A stretch of DNA of 64,000 nucleotides from Hyalangium ruber (GTDB lineage: Bacteria > Myxococcota > Myxococcia > Myxococcales > Myxococcaceae): the NCBI RefSeq assembly GCF_034259325.1, contig NZ_JAXIVS010000017.1, positions 124,001-188,000 on the forward strand. The letters are read 5' to 3'. The notes beneath the pieces are model-generated. The model had not been told where the DNA came from. It was given only the letters and a program-made list of their open reading frames with translations, and made no database searches. Position 1 is the first letter of the stretch, and every line of letters starts with the position of its first letter. Shown here one piece after another: positions 1-6,962 of the stretch. The translations under genes were made by a program, and so were the position numbers.

Positions 1-437
1 CACCCATGGAGGATGAGGAGAGCCTGTACCGCAACGCCGGCATCCAGGTGCTTCTCAACGGCAGCCACAAGGTGGCCGACGCCGTGTGGCTCGTCGGACT
101 GGATGACGCCCTGGCGGGAACGCCCGACCTCGCCCAGGCATTTACCGGGCTCCCTCCGGGAGCTCCCTGCGTGACGCTCTTCCACTCTCCTTCCATCGCG
201 AGCGAAATCGGCGGCAAGTGCCCCTTGGCGCTGACGGGACACACCCACGGCGGACAGGTGCGCCTGCCCGGGCTGGGAGCGCTGTGGCTGCCTCCGGGCT
301 CCGGCCCCTACGAGGCCGGGTGGTACGACGTTCAGGGGACGCGGATGTACGTGAGCCGAGGGCTGGGCAACTCCCTCCTGGACCTGCGCTTCCTGTGCCG
401 GCCGGAGCTGGCCATCATCACCCTCTCGGGTCGCTAG
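1..437 (+). CDS. Metallophosphoesterase, C-terminal part (5' end outside window)
   Basis: The frame is open to the left edge, so only about the last 145 codons are present. The visible part carries the C-terminal metal-binding motif of calcineurin-like phosphoesterases: LFHSP followed by GHTHGGQ, and then the G(L)GNS..DLRF..RPE tail typical of the YkuE/YaeI-type membrane-associated phosphoesterases. In this family two metal ions are held by His, Asp and Asn residues and the enzymes cleave phosphodiesters, for example in lipid A precursors or lipids; the substrate here is unknown. Its stop codon overlaps the end of the convergent ABC permease gene by 4 bp. The family is confident, the substrate is not. 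Confidence 0.85.
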   Translation, partial: PMEDEESLYRNAGIQVLLNGSHKVADAVWLVGLDDALAGTPDLAQAFTGLPPGAPCVTLFHSPSIASEIGGKCPLALTGHTHGGQVRLPGLGALWLPPGSGPYEAGWYDVQGTRMYVSRGLGNSLLDLRFLCRPELAIITLSGR

Positions 438-1225
438 CTGCTCGCGGAGGTGTAGTGGCCGATGGAGCGCAGCCACACGCGCCGCGAGACGAAGGCGAAC
501 ACGCAGGAGCCCACCACGGCGGCCACCAGGGACTTCAACGGCAGGCGCCCAAGCATCGCCTCCGCCGGAAAGGTGGTCATCAGCGCCAGCGGGATGATGA
601 AGGTGAAGACGAAGGCCAGCGCTCCCTTGAAGATGGGAGCGGGCCAGCGCGCGGCGTCGAAGATGGACTGGAAGAAGTAGGTGAGGTTGTCCACGCGCAC
701 CACGAAGAAGGCCGCGCTCACCGTGAGGATCCACAGCGAGTAGAGCAGGAGCGTGCTGGTGGCCAGCAGCACCAGCGCGGCGAAGAGCCCGGGGATGGAG
801 GGCCCTCGCCCCAGCAGGTGGAAGGCGTAGATGAAGATGCCGATGCCGGTGAGGACGTTGGTGGCCCGCCACGGCAGGAAGCGCGTGGTGGACACCAGGA
901 ACTGCGCATCCGCGGGCTTGAGCAGCACGAAGTCCAGCGTGCCCTTGCGGATGTGCTCCACCACGCCGTTGAGGCTGGGTGTAATCGCCCCCTCCAGCAC
1001 GCCCTGCAACAAGGTGAACCAGCCCACCACCAGCAGCGCCTCGCCGAAGCTCCACCCGGCGATGCTGCCTCGGTCCCCGTAGACGACGAACAGCGGCGCC
1101 AACGCCGTGCCCGTCCAGAAGAGGGAGATGAGCCCCTCCAGCAGGAAGTCCCCTCGGTACTGCATGGCCAGCAGGCTCGAGGCTCTCAGCTGTACGCCCA
1201 GCAAGCGCAGGTAGCGGCTCAGCAT
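434..1225 (-). CDS. ABC-2 type permease (DUF990/ABC2_membrane_6-like)
   Basis: 263-residue integral membrane protein with about six hydrophobic segments, read as the second permease of a three-gene exporter. The pattern around residues 90-105 (EHIRKGTLDFVLLKP) is typical of the ABC2_membrane_6 family, whose members pair with an ATPase and a sister permease. The sister permease stops four bases upstream of this start and the ATPase precedes that, so the three are almost certainly one transcript and one heteromeric transporter in the inner membrane. Substrate unknown; relatives are annotated as drug or lipid exporters only by analogy. The gene converges with the phosphoesterase with a 4-bp overlap. 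Confidence 0.88.
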   Translation of the reverse strand: MLSRYLRLLGVQLRASSLLAMQYRGDFLLEGLISLFWTGTALAPLFVVYGDRGSIAGWSFGEALLVVGWFTLLQGVLEGAITPSLNGVVEHIRKGTLDFVLLKPADAQFLVSTTRFLPWRATNVLTGIGIFIYAFHLLGRGPSIPGLFAALVLLATSTLLLYSLWILTVSAAFFVVRVDNLTYFFQSIFDAARWPAPIFKGALAFVFTFIIPLALMTTFPAEAMLGRLPLKSLVAAVVGSCVFAFVSRRVWLRSIGHYTSASS

Positions 1226-1229
1226 GCGC

Positions 1230-2033
1230 CTATCCTCCGAACGCCGCGAAGCGCCGCAGGCCCCGCCGCCAGAGGGTAATGGCGAAGACGCCCATGACCA
1301 GCACCCACAGCCACTGGCGGCCCAGCATCAGCAGCGCCTCCTGGAGGCCGTGCTTGTTCGTCATCAACTCCACGGGCAGGCCGATCTGGTTGCGGAAGGG
1401 CAGCCAGTCGGCGATGGAGCGCAACAGGGGCGGGAACAGCTCCACCGGGTACATGTACCCGGAGAAGACGAAGAAGAGCACCAGCCACACGTCCATCAGC
1501 TTCTGGCTGCTCTCCATGAAGAGCGCCATGGTGCCGATGGCCACGTTGGCCAGGAAGGTGATGAGCCACCCGCCGAGAATCGCCACCAGCAGCATCGGCC
1601 AGCCCCACCAGTGCTGGGGCACCGCCTGGCCTCCTACGATGGAGAGCGAGAGCAGCGTCACCGGCACGGCGATGAGGAGGCGCATGGGGAACGCCCCGAG
1701 GTTCTCCGCCGCGTAGGACCAGAGCGGCGAGATGGGGCGCAGCAGGCGCATGGCCAGCGTGCCCTGGCGCACCTCGAAGTTGATCTGCCAGGCGGCCCAG
1801 GCGCCGGTGAGCTGGCGCACCACGAAGGTGGCCAGGAAGTAGCCCACGAAGTCCGGGGCGCCGTAGCGGCCGATGGGCGCTTCCCGGGCCACCGCCGTCC
1901 ACAGCGCCATCATGATGAGGGGCATGGTGGTGGACAGCACCCAGACGATCAGCTCGGCCCGATAGGCGAGGGCTTCGGAGACGCCGACGCGCAGGAGCGT
2001 GGGGAAGGCGCGGACGGCGGTGCGCAGGCTCAT
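1230..2033 (-). CDS. ABC-2 type permease
   Basis: 267-residue membrane protein with about six transmembrane stretches and the FEVRQGTLAMRLLRP segment near residue 85, equivalent to the EHIRKGTLDFVLLKP segment of its neighbour, so the two permeases are paralogues. The start was placed at the ATG at 2033 because it overlaps the ATPase stop in an ATGA arrangement (2030-2033), which signals translational coupling. The open frame runs further upstream but that extension is an arginine/glycine-rich shadow of the ATPase gene. Together with the other permease and the ATPase it should form an asymmetric ABC exporter. Confidence 0.88.
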   Translation of the reverse strand: MSLRTAVRAFPTLLRVGVSEALAYRAELIVWVLSTTMPLIMMALWTAVAREAPIGRYGAPDFVGYFLATFVVRQLTGAWAAWQINFEVRQGTLAMRLLRPISPLWSYAAENLGAFPMRLLIAVPVTLLSLSIVGGQAVPQHWWGWPMLLVAILGGWLITFLANVAIGTMALFMESSQKLMDVWLVLFFVFSGYMYPVELFPPLLRSIADWLPFRNQIGLPVELMTNKHGLQEALLMLGRQWLWVLVMGVFAITLWRRGLRRFAAFGG

Positions 2034-3037
2034 GTGCCCCCCTGGCTGGCCAAGGCGGCCCTGCGGGCCTTGTTCTCGGAGAACAGCTCGCTCATCACCT
2101 CTTCCAGGGGCGCGTTCTCCACGGTGAGGTCCGACACGGGCAGGCTCGAGAGCGCGCGGCTGATGGTGGCGCTCACCGCCTCCGGAGGCACCTGGAGCAC
2201 CGCCGAGGTGGGCTCGTGCGACACCACGCGGCCCAGCGGCTCCAGGCGCGAGGCCTCCACGGGCTGCTCCAGCCGGAACACCACTCGCTTCTCCGGCCGG
2301 ATCCGCTGCACCAGCGCATCCAGCCCGCCGTCGTAGGACAGGAGCCCCTTGTCGATGACGATGACGCGCGGGCACAGGGCCGCCACGTCGTCCATGTAGT
2401 GGCTGGTGAGGATGAGCGTGGCGCCGTGACGCTCGTTGTACGCCTTGATGAAGGTGCGCATGGTGGCCTGCATCGACACGTCCAGGCCGATGGTGGGCTC
2501 GTCCAGGAAGAGCACCCGGGGCTGGTGGATGAGCGCCGCCGCCAGCTCGCACTTCATCCGCTCGCCCAGCGACAGCTGCCGGGTGGGCTTGGAGATGAGC
2601 TCCTCCAGCTCCAGCAGCGACACCAGCTCGTCCAGCGTCTGCTTGTACTGCGCCCGGGGCACGTCATAGATGGCGCGATTGAGCTCGAACGTCTCCGCCG
2701 GGGGCAGGTCCCAGAGCAGCTGCTGCTTCTGCCCCATGACGAGCATGATCTTCTTGAGGAAGGCGGCCTCGCGGTGACGGGGCACGTGGCCGTCCACCGT
2801 CACCTCTCCCTCGGAGGGGTGGAGCAGCCCGGAGAGCACCTTGAGAGTGGTCGTCTTCCCTGCCCCGTTGGGCCCCAGGAAACCCACCCGCTCGCCTGGG
2901 CGGATGTCGAAGGAAATGCCATCCACCGCCTTCACGGTGGTGTAGTTGCGGCGGAAGATCGACCGCAGGGCGGCCTTGAGGCCGGGCGGGCGCTTGTGGA
3001 CTTTGTAGTGCTTGCGCAGGCCGCGAACGGAAATCAT
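2030..3037 (-). CDS. ABC transporter ATP-binding protein
   Basis: 335-residue ATPase that energises the two downstream permeases. Visible motifs in order: Walker A GPNGAGKTT at about 55-63, Q-loop near 103-106, signature LSLGERM at about 155-161, Walker B VLFLDEP at about 175-181, and the switch His in TSHYMDD at about 213. About 90 residues follow the nucleotide-binding domain, as in the NatA/CcmA-like exporters of the DUF990-associated group. First gene of the three-gene operon; the intergenic region upstream contains two inverted repeats shared with the divergent methyltransferase gene. Clear family, unknown substrate. Confidence 0.93.
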   Translation of the reverse strand: MISVRGLRKHYKVHKRPPGLKAALRSIFRRNYTTVKAVDGISFDIRPGERVGFLGPNGAGKTTTLKVLSGLLHPSEGEVTVDGHVPRHREAAFLKKIMLVMGQKQQLLWDLPPAETFELNRAIYDVPRAQYKQTLDELVSLLELEELISKPTRQLSLGERMKCELAAALIHQPRVLFLDEPTIGLDVSMQATMRTFIKAYNERHGATLILTSHYMDDVAALCPRVIVIDKGLLSYDGGLDALVQRIRPEKRVVFRLEQPVEASRLEPLGRVVSHEPTSAVLQVPPEAVSATISRALSSLPVSDLTVENAPLEEVMSELFSENKARRAALASQGGT

Positions 3038-3045
3038 GTGGGACA

Positions 3046-3077
3046 GGGTTTAACCCGGTCGCCCGCTGGAGGCGACC
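3046..3077. promoter_or_regulatory. Two adjacent inverted repeats between divergent genes
   Basis: The short region between the ABC operon start (3037, minus) and the methyltransferase start (3099, plus) contains a perfect GGGTTTAACCC palindrome at 3046-3056, immediately followed by a 7-bp repeat GGTCGCC at 3057-3063 and its exact complement GGCGACC at 3071-3077 with a 7-base spacer. Position and symmetry suit an operator acting on both genes. No regulator gene is adjacent, so this is inference only. Confidence 0.35.
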
Positions 3078-3098
3078 CTTCGTGTGGAGTCAGTGTCG

Positions 3099-4274
3099 AT
3101 GGGCGACGCGTATAGCAAGGATCTCGAGCGCTGGATTCCACGGCTCATCGCCGTATGGAGGCAGCAGCGCCGCAAGGGGGGTGGGAACGAGCCCGAGACG
3201 CGGCTGACCCCCCAGGAGGTGAAGGAGGTCGGGGCAGGAGTGAAGCAGTTATCACTTGGCCTCACCCGGGAGCGGCAACTGGCCGGGGCCAAGTACATGG
3301 ACGACCCGCGCCTGCTGGGCGCCTACCTCCTCTTCTACTGGCCGGTGTCCTACGCCCAGGCCCGACAGGCGCTCGGGGAGCTGCCCCAGCGCCCGCGGCA
3401 GGTGCTGGACCTGGGCAGTGGCCCGGGCCCGCTGGCCTTCGCCGCGCTGGACGCGGGCGCCAAGGAGGTGATGGCGGCGGACCGGAGCAAGCCCGCCCTG
3501 ACGCTCGCCCGGGCGCTCGCCGCGGAGGCAGGCGAGGCGCTGGCCACGCGGGAGTGGGATCCAACGAAGAAGGCGCCTCCGCCCGAGGGCCAGTTCGACC
3601 TCATCACCATGGGCCACGTGCTCAACGAGCTGTACGGCACGGGGGATGGCGCCATCGGTCCCCGCGCGGCGCTGCTGGAGCAGGTGCTGAGTCAGGTGAA
3701 GAAGGGCGGCAGCCTGCTGGTACTGGAGCCCGCGCTGCGAGAGACGTCCCGCGCCCTGCTGAAGGTTCGGGACGTGCTGGTGGGCAAGGGCTACGCGGTG
3801 CGAGCCCCGTGCATGTTCCGAGGCAACTGCCCGGCGCTGGTGAAGGAGAGCGACTGGTGCCACGCGGAGCGCTCCTGGCCCATGCCGCGCGTGGTGGAGG
3901 AGCTGGCGCGGGCGGCGGGGCTGCACAAGGAGGCGCTGAAGATGAGCTACCTGGCACTGGCGCCGAAGGGCGAGGCATGGCCGGAGCTGCCCCAGAGCCG
4001 GCTCTTCCGCATCGTCTCCGAGTCGCTGGAGGGCAAGGGGCGCCAGCGCTACATCGGCTGTGGCCCCGAGGGCCGCGTGGGCCTGGCGATGCAGGAGAAG
4101 CACCGCACGGAGAAGAACGAGCGCTTCTTCAAGCTCCACCGCGGCGACGTCATCTCGGTGACGGAGACGGAGCCCAAGGGCGACGGCCTCGGGCTCGATG
4201 ACCGCACGGAGGTCAAGGTGGTGGCCTACGCGGGCCAGGGTGTTCCTCCTCCGAGCACCGAGAAGGACACCTGA
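3099..4274 (+). CDS. Rsm22-type small-ribosomal-subunit SAM methyltransferase
   Basis: About 391 residues. Motif I of class I methyltransferases is clear near residue 107 (VLDLGSGPGPLAFAALDAGA), followed by the acidic MAADRS and a NELYG segment. Past residue 235 a cysteine cluster C-x5-C-x9-C-H (from PCMFRGNC) matches the Rsm22/METTL17 family, where cysteines bind an iron-sulphur cluster and the protein acts in assembly of the small ribosomal subunit. Start choice: the ATG at 3099 has GGAG eight bases upstream; GTGs at 3084 and 3093 are in frame and remain possible. The gene is divergent from the ABC operon and ends nine bases before the convergent fabF. A role in ribosome assembly is inferred from the family. 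Confidence 0.8.
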   Translation: MGDAYSKDLERWIPRLIAVWRQQRRKGGGNEPETRLTPQEVKEVGAGVKQLSLGLTRERQLAGAKYMDDPRLLGAYLLFYWPVSYAQARQALGELPQRPRQVLDLGSGPGPLAFAALDAGAKEVMAADRSKPALTLARALAAEAGEALATREWDPTKKAPPPEGQFDLITMGHVLNELYGTGDGAIGPRAALLEQVLSQVKKGGSLLVLEPALRETSRALLKVRDVLVGKGYAVRAPCMFRGNCPALVKESDWCHAERSWPMPRVVEELARAAGLHKEALKMSYLALAPKGEAWPELPQSRLFRIVSESLEGKGRQRYIGCGPEGRVGLAMQEKHRTEKNERFFKLHRGDVISVTETEPKGDGLGLDDRTEVKVVAYAGQGVPPPSTEKDT

Positions 4275-4283
4275 CCCCCGGGT

Positions 4284-5525
4284 TCAGCGCGGCCGCTGGA
4301 AGATGAGCGTCACGTTCGTCCCGCCGAAGCCGAACGAGTTGCTCATCACCGCGTCCACCCGCTGCTCGCGCGCGACGTTGGGGATGCAGTCGAGCGTGAT
4401 GCGCGGGTCCTTCCGCTGCAGGTTGATGGTCGGCGGGAGGACGCCATTGCGCAGGGCCAGCACACTGATGACGGCCTCGGCTGCTCCCGCCGCGCCGTTC
4501 ATGTGGCCCGTCATGGACTTGGTGGAGGAGACGGCGAGCCGCCGCGAGGCCTCGCCGAACACGCGGGCGATGCCCTCCATCTCCAGCACGTCGCCGATGT
4601 CCGTGGAGGTGCCATGCGCGTTGACGTACCCGATGTCTCCGGGTGTGAGCCTCGCGTCCGCGAGTGCCAGCCGCATGCTGCGCTGAGCGCCCTCGTGCTC
4701 CGGGGCGGGCTGGGTGACATGGTGCGCGTCCGAGCTGGCGCCGTAGCCCGTGAGCTCCGCGTACACCCGCGCCCCACGGGCCCGGGCATGCTCCCACGAC
4801 TCGAGCACCAGCATTCCGGAGCCCTCGGCCAGCACGAAGCCATCCCGGTCCACGTCGAAGGGCCGACTGGCGGCCTGGGGCTCGTCATTTCGCGTCGAGA
4901 GTGCCTTCATCGCGGCGAAGCCACCCACGCCCAACACGGAGATGGGAGCCTCCGCGCCGCCGACCACCGCCGCGTCGAACTCCCCGCGCTGGATGCCCCG
5001 CATGGCCTCGCCGATGGCGTGGGCGCTGGTGGAGCACGCGGAGTTGGTGGACCAGCTCGGGCCTTTGATTCCGTGGCGCATGGAGATGTAGCCGGGCGCC
5101 ATGTTGATGATCATCTGCAGGATGAAGAACGGGCTGATGCGGTCCGCTCCCTTCTCCAGCACCTTGCGGTAGGTCTCCTCCAGGCTGGAGATGCCGCCGA
5201 TGCCCGAGCCGACGATGACGGCGACCCGCTCGGCATTCTGGGGAGAGATCTCCAGGCCTGAGTCCTTCAAGGCCATGTCCGCGGCGACCACCGCGAACTG
5301 GGCGAAGCGATCCATCCGCCGCACCTCCCGCCGCTCGATGAAGTCCTCGGGCTGGAAGTCCTTCACCTCTCCCGCGATGCGGCAGTCGAGGCCACTCGCA
5401 TCGAAGAGCGTGATGGGCCCTACCCCGCTCTGCCCTCGGACGAGCGCCTGCCAGCTCTTCTCTACCCCCGTTCCGCAAGGGCTGATGAGCCCGAGCCCGG
5501 TCACGACGACACGTTGCTTCTCCAT
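4284..5525 (-). CDS. fabF: 3-oxoacyl-ACP synthase II (FabF family)
   Basis: 413 residues, the usual FabF length. The thiolase-fold catalytic triad is intact at family positions: Cys164 in SACSTSAHA, His303 in NAHGTSTD and His340 in [11 protein letters not shown]. The enzyme condenses malonyl-ACP with acyl-ACP in fatty acid elongation. It stands apart from any acpP/fabG/fabD cluster and is instead divergent from a hotdog thioesterase and tetR gene across a perfect palindrome, so it is more likely a regulated extra copy, for membrane adaptation or a specialised acyl chain, than the housekeeping gene. This role is inference; the enzyme class is secure. Confidence 0.92.
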   Translation of the reverse strand: MEKQRVVVTGLGLISPCGTGVEKSWQALVRGQSGVGPITLFDASGLDCRIAGEVKDFQPEDFIERREVRRMDRFAQFAVVAADMALKDSGLEISPQNAERVAVIVGSGIGGISSLEETYRKVLEKGADRISPFFILQMIINMAPGYISMRHGIKGPSWSTNSACSTSAHAIGEAMRGIQRGEFDAAVVGGAEAPISVLGVGGFAAMKALSTRNDEPQAASRPFDVDRDGFVLAEGSGMLVLESWEHARARGARVYAELTGYGASSDAHHVTQPAPEHEGAQRSMRLALADARLTPGDIGYVNAHGTSTDIGDVLEMEGIARVFGEASRRLAVSSTKSMTGHMNGAAGAAEAVISVLALRNGVLPPTINLQRKDPRITLDCIPNVAREQRVDAVMSNSFGFGGTNVTLIFQRPR

Positions 5526-5551
5526 GGCGTTGTCCTCTCTTCCGCCTTAAT

Positions 5552-5565
5552 ATTATGACCATAAT
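5552..5565. promoter_or_regulatory. Palindromic operator with overlapping divergent -10 elements
   Basis: ATTATG-AC-CATAAT is a perfect 6-bp inverted repeat with a 2-bp centre, an AT-rich island in very GC-rich DNA. It lies 26 bp from the fabF start codon and 28 bp from the thioesterase start. Each arm read outward is CATAAT, a five-of-six match to the sigma-70 -10 hexamer, so one bound repressor could block both divergent promoters. The tetR-type gene two positions downstream is the obvious candidate ligand. TetR-type regulators normally bind 14-20 bp palindromes between divergent genes. Confidence 0.65.
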
Positions 5566-5593
5566 CCTATCGCCATCTGAAAGGCAGGAATCG

Positions 5594-6121
5594 ATGAGTG
5601 AGGAGACCGCCGCGCCCCGCACACGGACCGTGACGTGGAAGGACCCGAAGGAGGGAGTGACCGCCGCGAAGTCACTCCGCGGCGTGGAGTACCTGCGAGC
5701 CATCATCCAAGGAGAGGTGCCTGGCGCGCCCATCGCCTCGCTGATGGGCTTCGAGCCCGTGGAGGTTCAGGAGGGGCGCGCGGTCTTCACGGTGAAGCCC
5801 GCCGAGTACCACTACAACCCGATCGGGACGGTACATGGAGGGCTGGCGGCGACGCTGCTCGACTCCGCGATGGCGTGCGCGGTGCATTCCACCCTGGGGG
5901 TCGGCGAGGGTTACACCACGCTGGAGCTGCACGTGAACCTCGTGCGCCCCATCGCCCATGACACGGGGCGACTGACCTGCACGGGGGAGATCATCCATGT
6001 GGGTGGGCGCGTGGCAACGGCGCAAGGGCGGCTGACGGACGACGCGGGAAAGCTGTATGCCCACGGCACGACCACCTGCATGGTCTTCCGTGCTCCGGGT
6101 GCCGGCGGCCGGGAGAAATAG
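5594..6121 (+). CDS. PaaI-type hotdog-fold acyl-CoA thioesterase
   Basis: 175 residues from the ATG at 5594, preceded by GGCAGGAA; the frame opens at 5555 but the extra N-terminus would run through the operator. The PaaI/4HBT motif is present: HYNPIGTVHGGLAATLLDSA near residues 75-94, with the HGG and following Asp/Ser of the active site, then the C-terminal VGGRVATAQGRL strand. Such enzymes hydrolyse acyl- or aryl-CoA thioesters. It is followed 13 bp later by the tetR gene, so they form a transcript divergent from fabF and presumably act on related acyl substrates. Substrate not determinable. Confidence 0.87.
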   Translation: MSEETAAPRTRTVTWKDPKEGVTAAKSLRGVEYLRAIIQGEVPGAPIASLMGFEPVEVQEGRAVFTVKPAEYHYNPIGTVHGGLAATLLDSAMACAVHSTLGVGEGYTTLELHVNLVRPIAHDTGRLTCTGEIIHVGGRVATAQGRLTDDAGKLYAHGTTTCMVFRAPGAGGREK

Positions 6122-6134
6122 GAGACACGCACCG

Positions 6135-6743
6135 ATGCGGTATGGACCCGATCACAAGCAGGCCACGCACACCCGAATCCTCGCGGCGGCGCAGTCCCTG
6201 TTCCGCAAGCAGGGCTTCGCGGGCGCGAGCGTGGAGAAGGTCATGCGCGCGGCGGGCCTGACGGTGGGGGGCTTCTACGCCCACTTCGCCTCGAAAGAGG
6301 CACTGCTCGCCGAGTCGCTGCGGACCTTCATGCAGCAGAGCAGGATGCGCTGGGTCGGGGGACTCGAGGGGCTGCGCGGTCGAGAGTGGCTGAGCCCGTT
6401 CGTGCGCCGCTACCTCAACCCGCAGATCCGCGACAACCTGAAGAGCGGATGCATGATGCCCTCGCTCTGGTCGGACCTCACGCGGGCTTCCCCCAGCACC
6501 CAGGCCGTGCTCATCGAGGAGTTGGAGTTGCTGCTCCGAGAAGTCGAGGCGCGCCTTCGGGACGAGCCCGGCGCGACGGCACGGCAACGGGCGCTGGCCA
6601 CGGTGGCGATGTGCTTCGGGACGATGACGCTGGCCCGGGCCACGCGCTCACAGCCGCTCTCGGACGAGCTGCTCCAGGCGGCCCATGCCTTCCTGCTGGC
6701 GAGCGAGCAGGAGTCCTCTCCTCGGCGCGATGGGTCAGGTTGA
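6135..6743 (+). CDS. TetR/AcrR family transcriptional regulator
   Basis: 202 residues from the ATG at 6135, with AGGAGA nine bases upstream (6120-6125). The N-terminal 60 residues form a TetR helix-turn-helix: TRILAAAQSLFRKQGFAGAS, then VEKVMRAAGLTVGGFYAHFASKEALL. The C-terminal helical domain resembles TetR_C proteins with CxM(P)SL near residue 100. It probably represses its own operon and fabF by binding the ATTATG-AC-CATAAT palindrome at 5552-5565, with an acyl-CoA or fatty acid as likely inducer; both statements are inference from gene order. Its stop codon lies inside the -35 element of the next transcription unit. Confidence 0.9.
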   Translation: MRYGPDHKQATHTRILAAAQSLFRKQGFAGASVEKVMRAAGLTVGGFYAHFASKEALLAESLRTFMQQSRMRWVGGLEGLRGREWLSPFVRRYLNPQIRDNLKSGCMMPSLWSDLTRASPSTQAVLIEELELLLREVEARLRDEPGATARQRALATVAMCFGTMTLARATRSQPLSDELLQAAHAFLLASEQESSPRRDGSG

Positions 6744-6770
6744 CAGCTCCGTCGCGTCGCTTCATCTTAT
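6740..6770 (+). promoter_or_regulatory. Sigma-70 promoter for the thr leader / thrS-like gene
   Basis: A perfect TTGACA at 6740-6745 overlaps the tetR stop codon. TCTTAT at 6765-6770 (four of six to TATAAT, spacer 19) or CATCTT at 6763-6768 (spacer 17) can serve as -10. A start 6-8 bases downstream falls at about 6774-6778, on the ATG of the leader peptide, predicting a leaderless transcript. This agrees with the absence of any Shine-Dalgarno sequence before that ATG. Confidence 0.55.
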
Positions 6771-6775
6771 CCACC

Positions 6776-6850
6776 ATGAAGTGCGTCCAGCTCACGACTC
6801 CCACGACCACCACCACCCTCACGGGCGGGCCGGCGGTCGTGCGCACGTAA
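6776..6850 (+). CDS. Threonine-rich leader peptide (attenuation peptide)
   Basis: A 24-codon reading frame encoding MKCVQLTTPTTTTTLTGG followed by PAVVRT and a TAA stop. Nine of 24 residues are Thr, eight of them within ten codons (ACG, ACT and ACC, positions 6794-6823). It ends 112 bases before a threonyl-tRNA synthetase gene. This is the arrangement of classical amino-acid leader peptides, where ribosome stalling at runs of the regulated amino acid selects between alternative RNA hairpins. There is no Shine-Dalgarno sequence, but the promoter spacing predicts that the mRNA begins at this ATG, as for leaderless trpL in rhizobia. To my knowledge no such leader is described in myxobacteria. 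Confidence 0.7.
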   Translation: MKCVQLTTPTTTTTLTGGPAVVRT

Positions 6851-6857
6851 GCTAGCG

Positions 6858-6933
6858 CGCGGAGACCGCAGCCCCGCCGGAAGAACCGGACGGGGCGCTC
6901 CGCGAGAACCGCTTCAGCCCCGCTCCGGTCCGG
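6858..6933 (+). promoter_or_regulatory. Putative attenuator: mutually exclusive hairpins
   Basis: Four segments can pair in alternative ways. A, CCGGCGG at 6830-6836 inside the leader peptide, is complementary to part of B (6874-6880). B, GCCCCG-CCGG at 6871-6880, pairs with C (CCGG at 6886-6889 and CGGGGC at 6891-6896) around an AAGAA loop; the outer arms CGCGGAG (6858-6864) and CTCCGCG (6898-6904) extend this hairpin. C (CCGGACGGGGC, 6886-6896) can instead pair with D (GCCCC at 6917-6921 and GTCCGG at 6928-6933). This is the 1:2, 2:3, 3:4 logic of trp-type attenuators. Neither hairpin is followed by a T tract, so which is the terminator is uncertain; an effect on thrS translation is also possible. 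Confidence 0.5.
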
Positions 6934-6962
6934 CTTCACTCGTACCGACACGGAGAACGGAA

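Noticed and set aside
1230-2552. Extended 440-codon version of the second ABC permease
   Set aside because: The extra N-terminal part is the out-of-frame shadow of the ATPase gene; the ATGA overlap at 2030-2033 sets the start.
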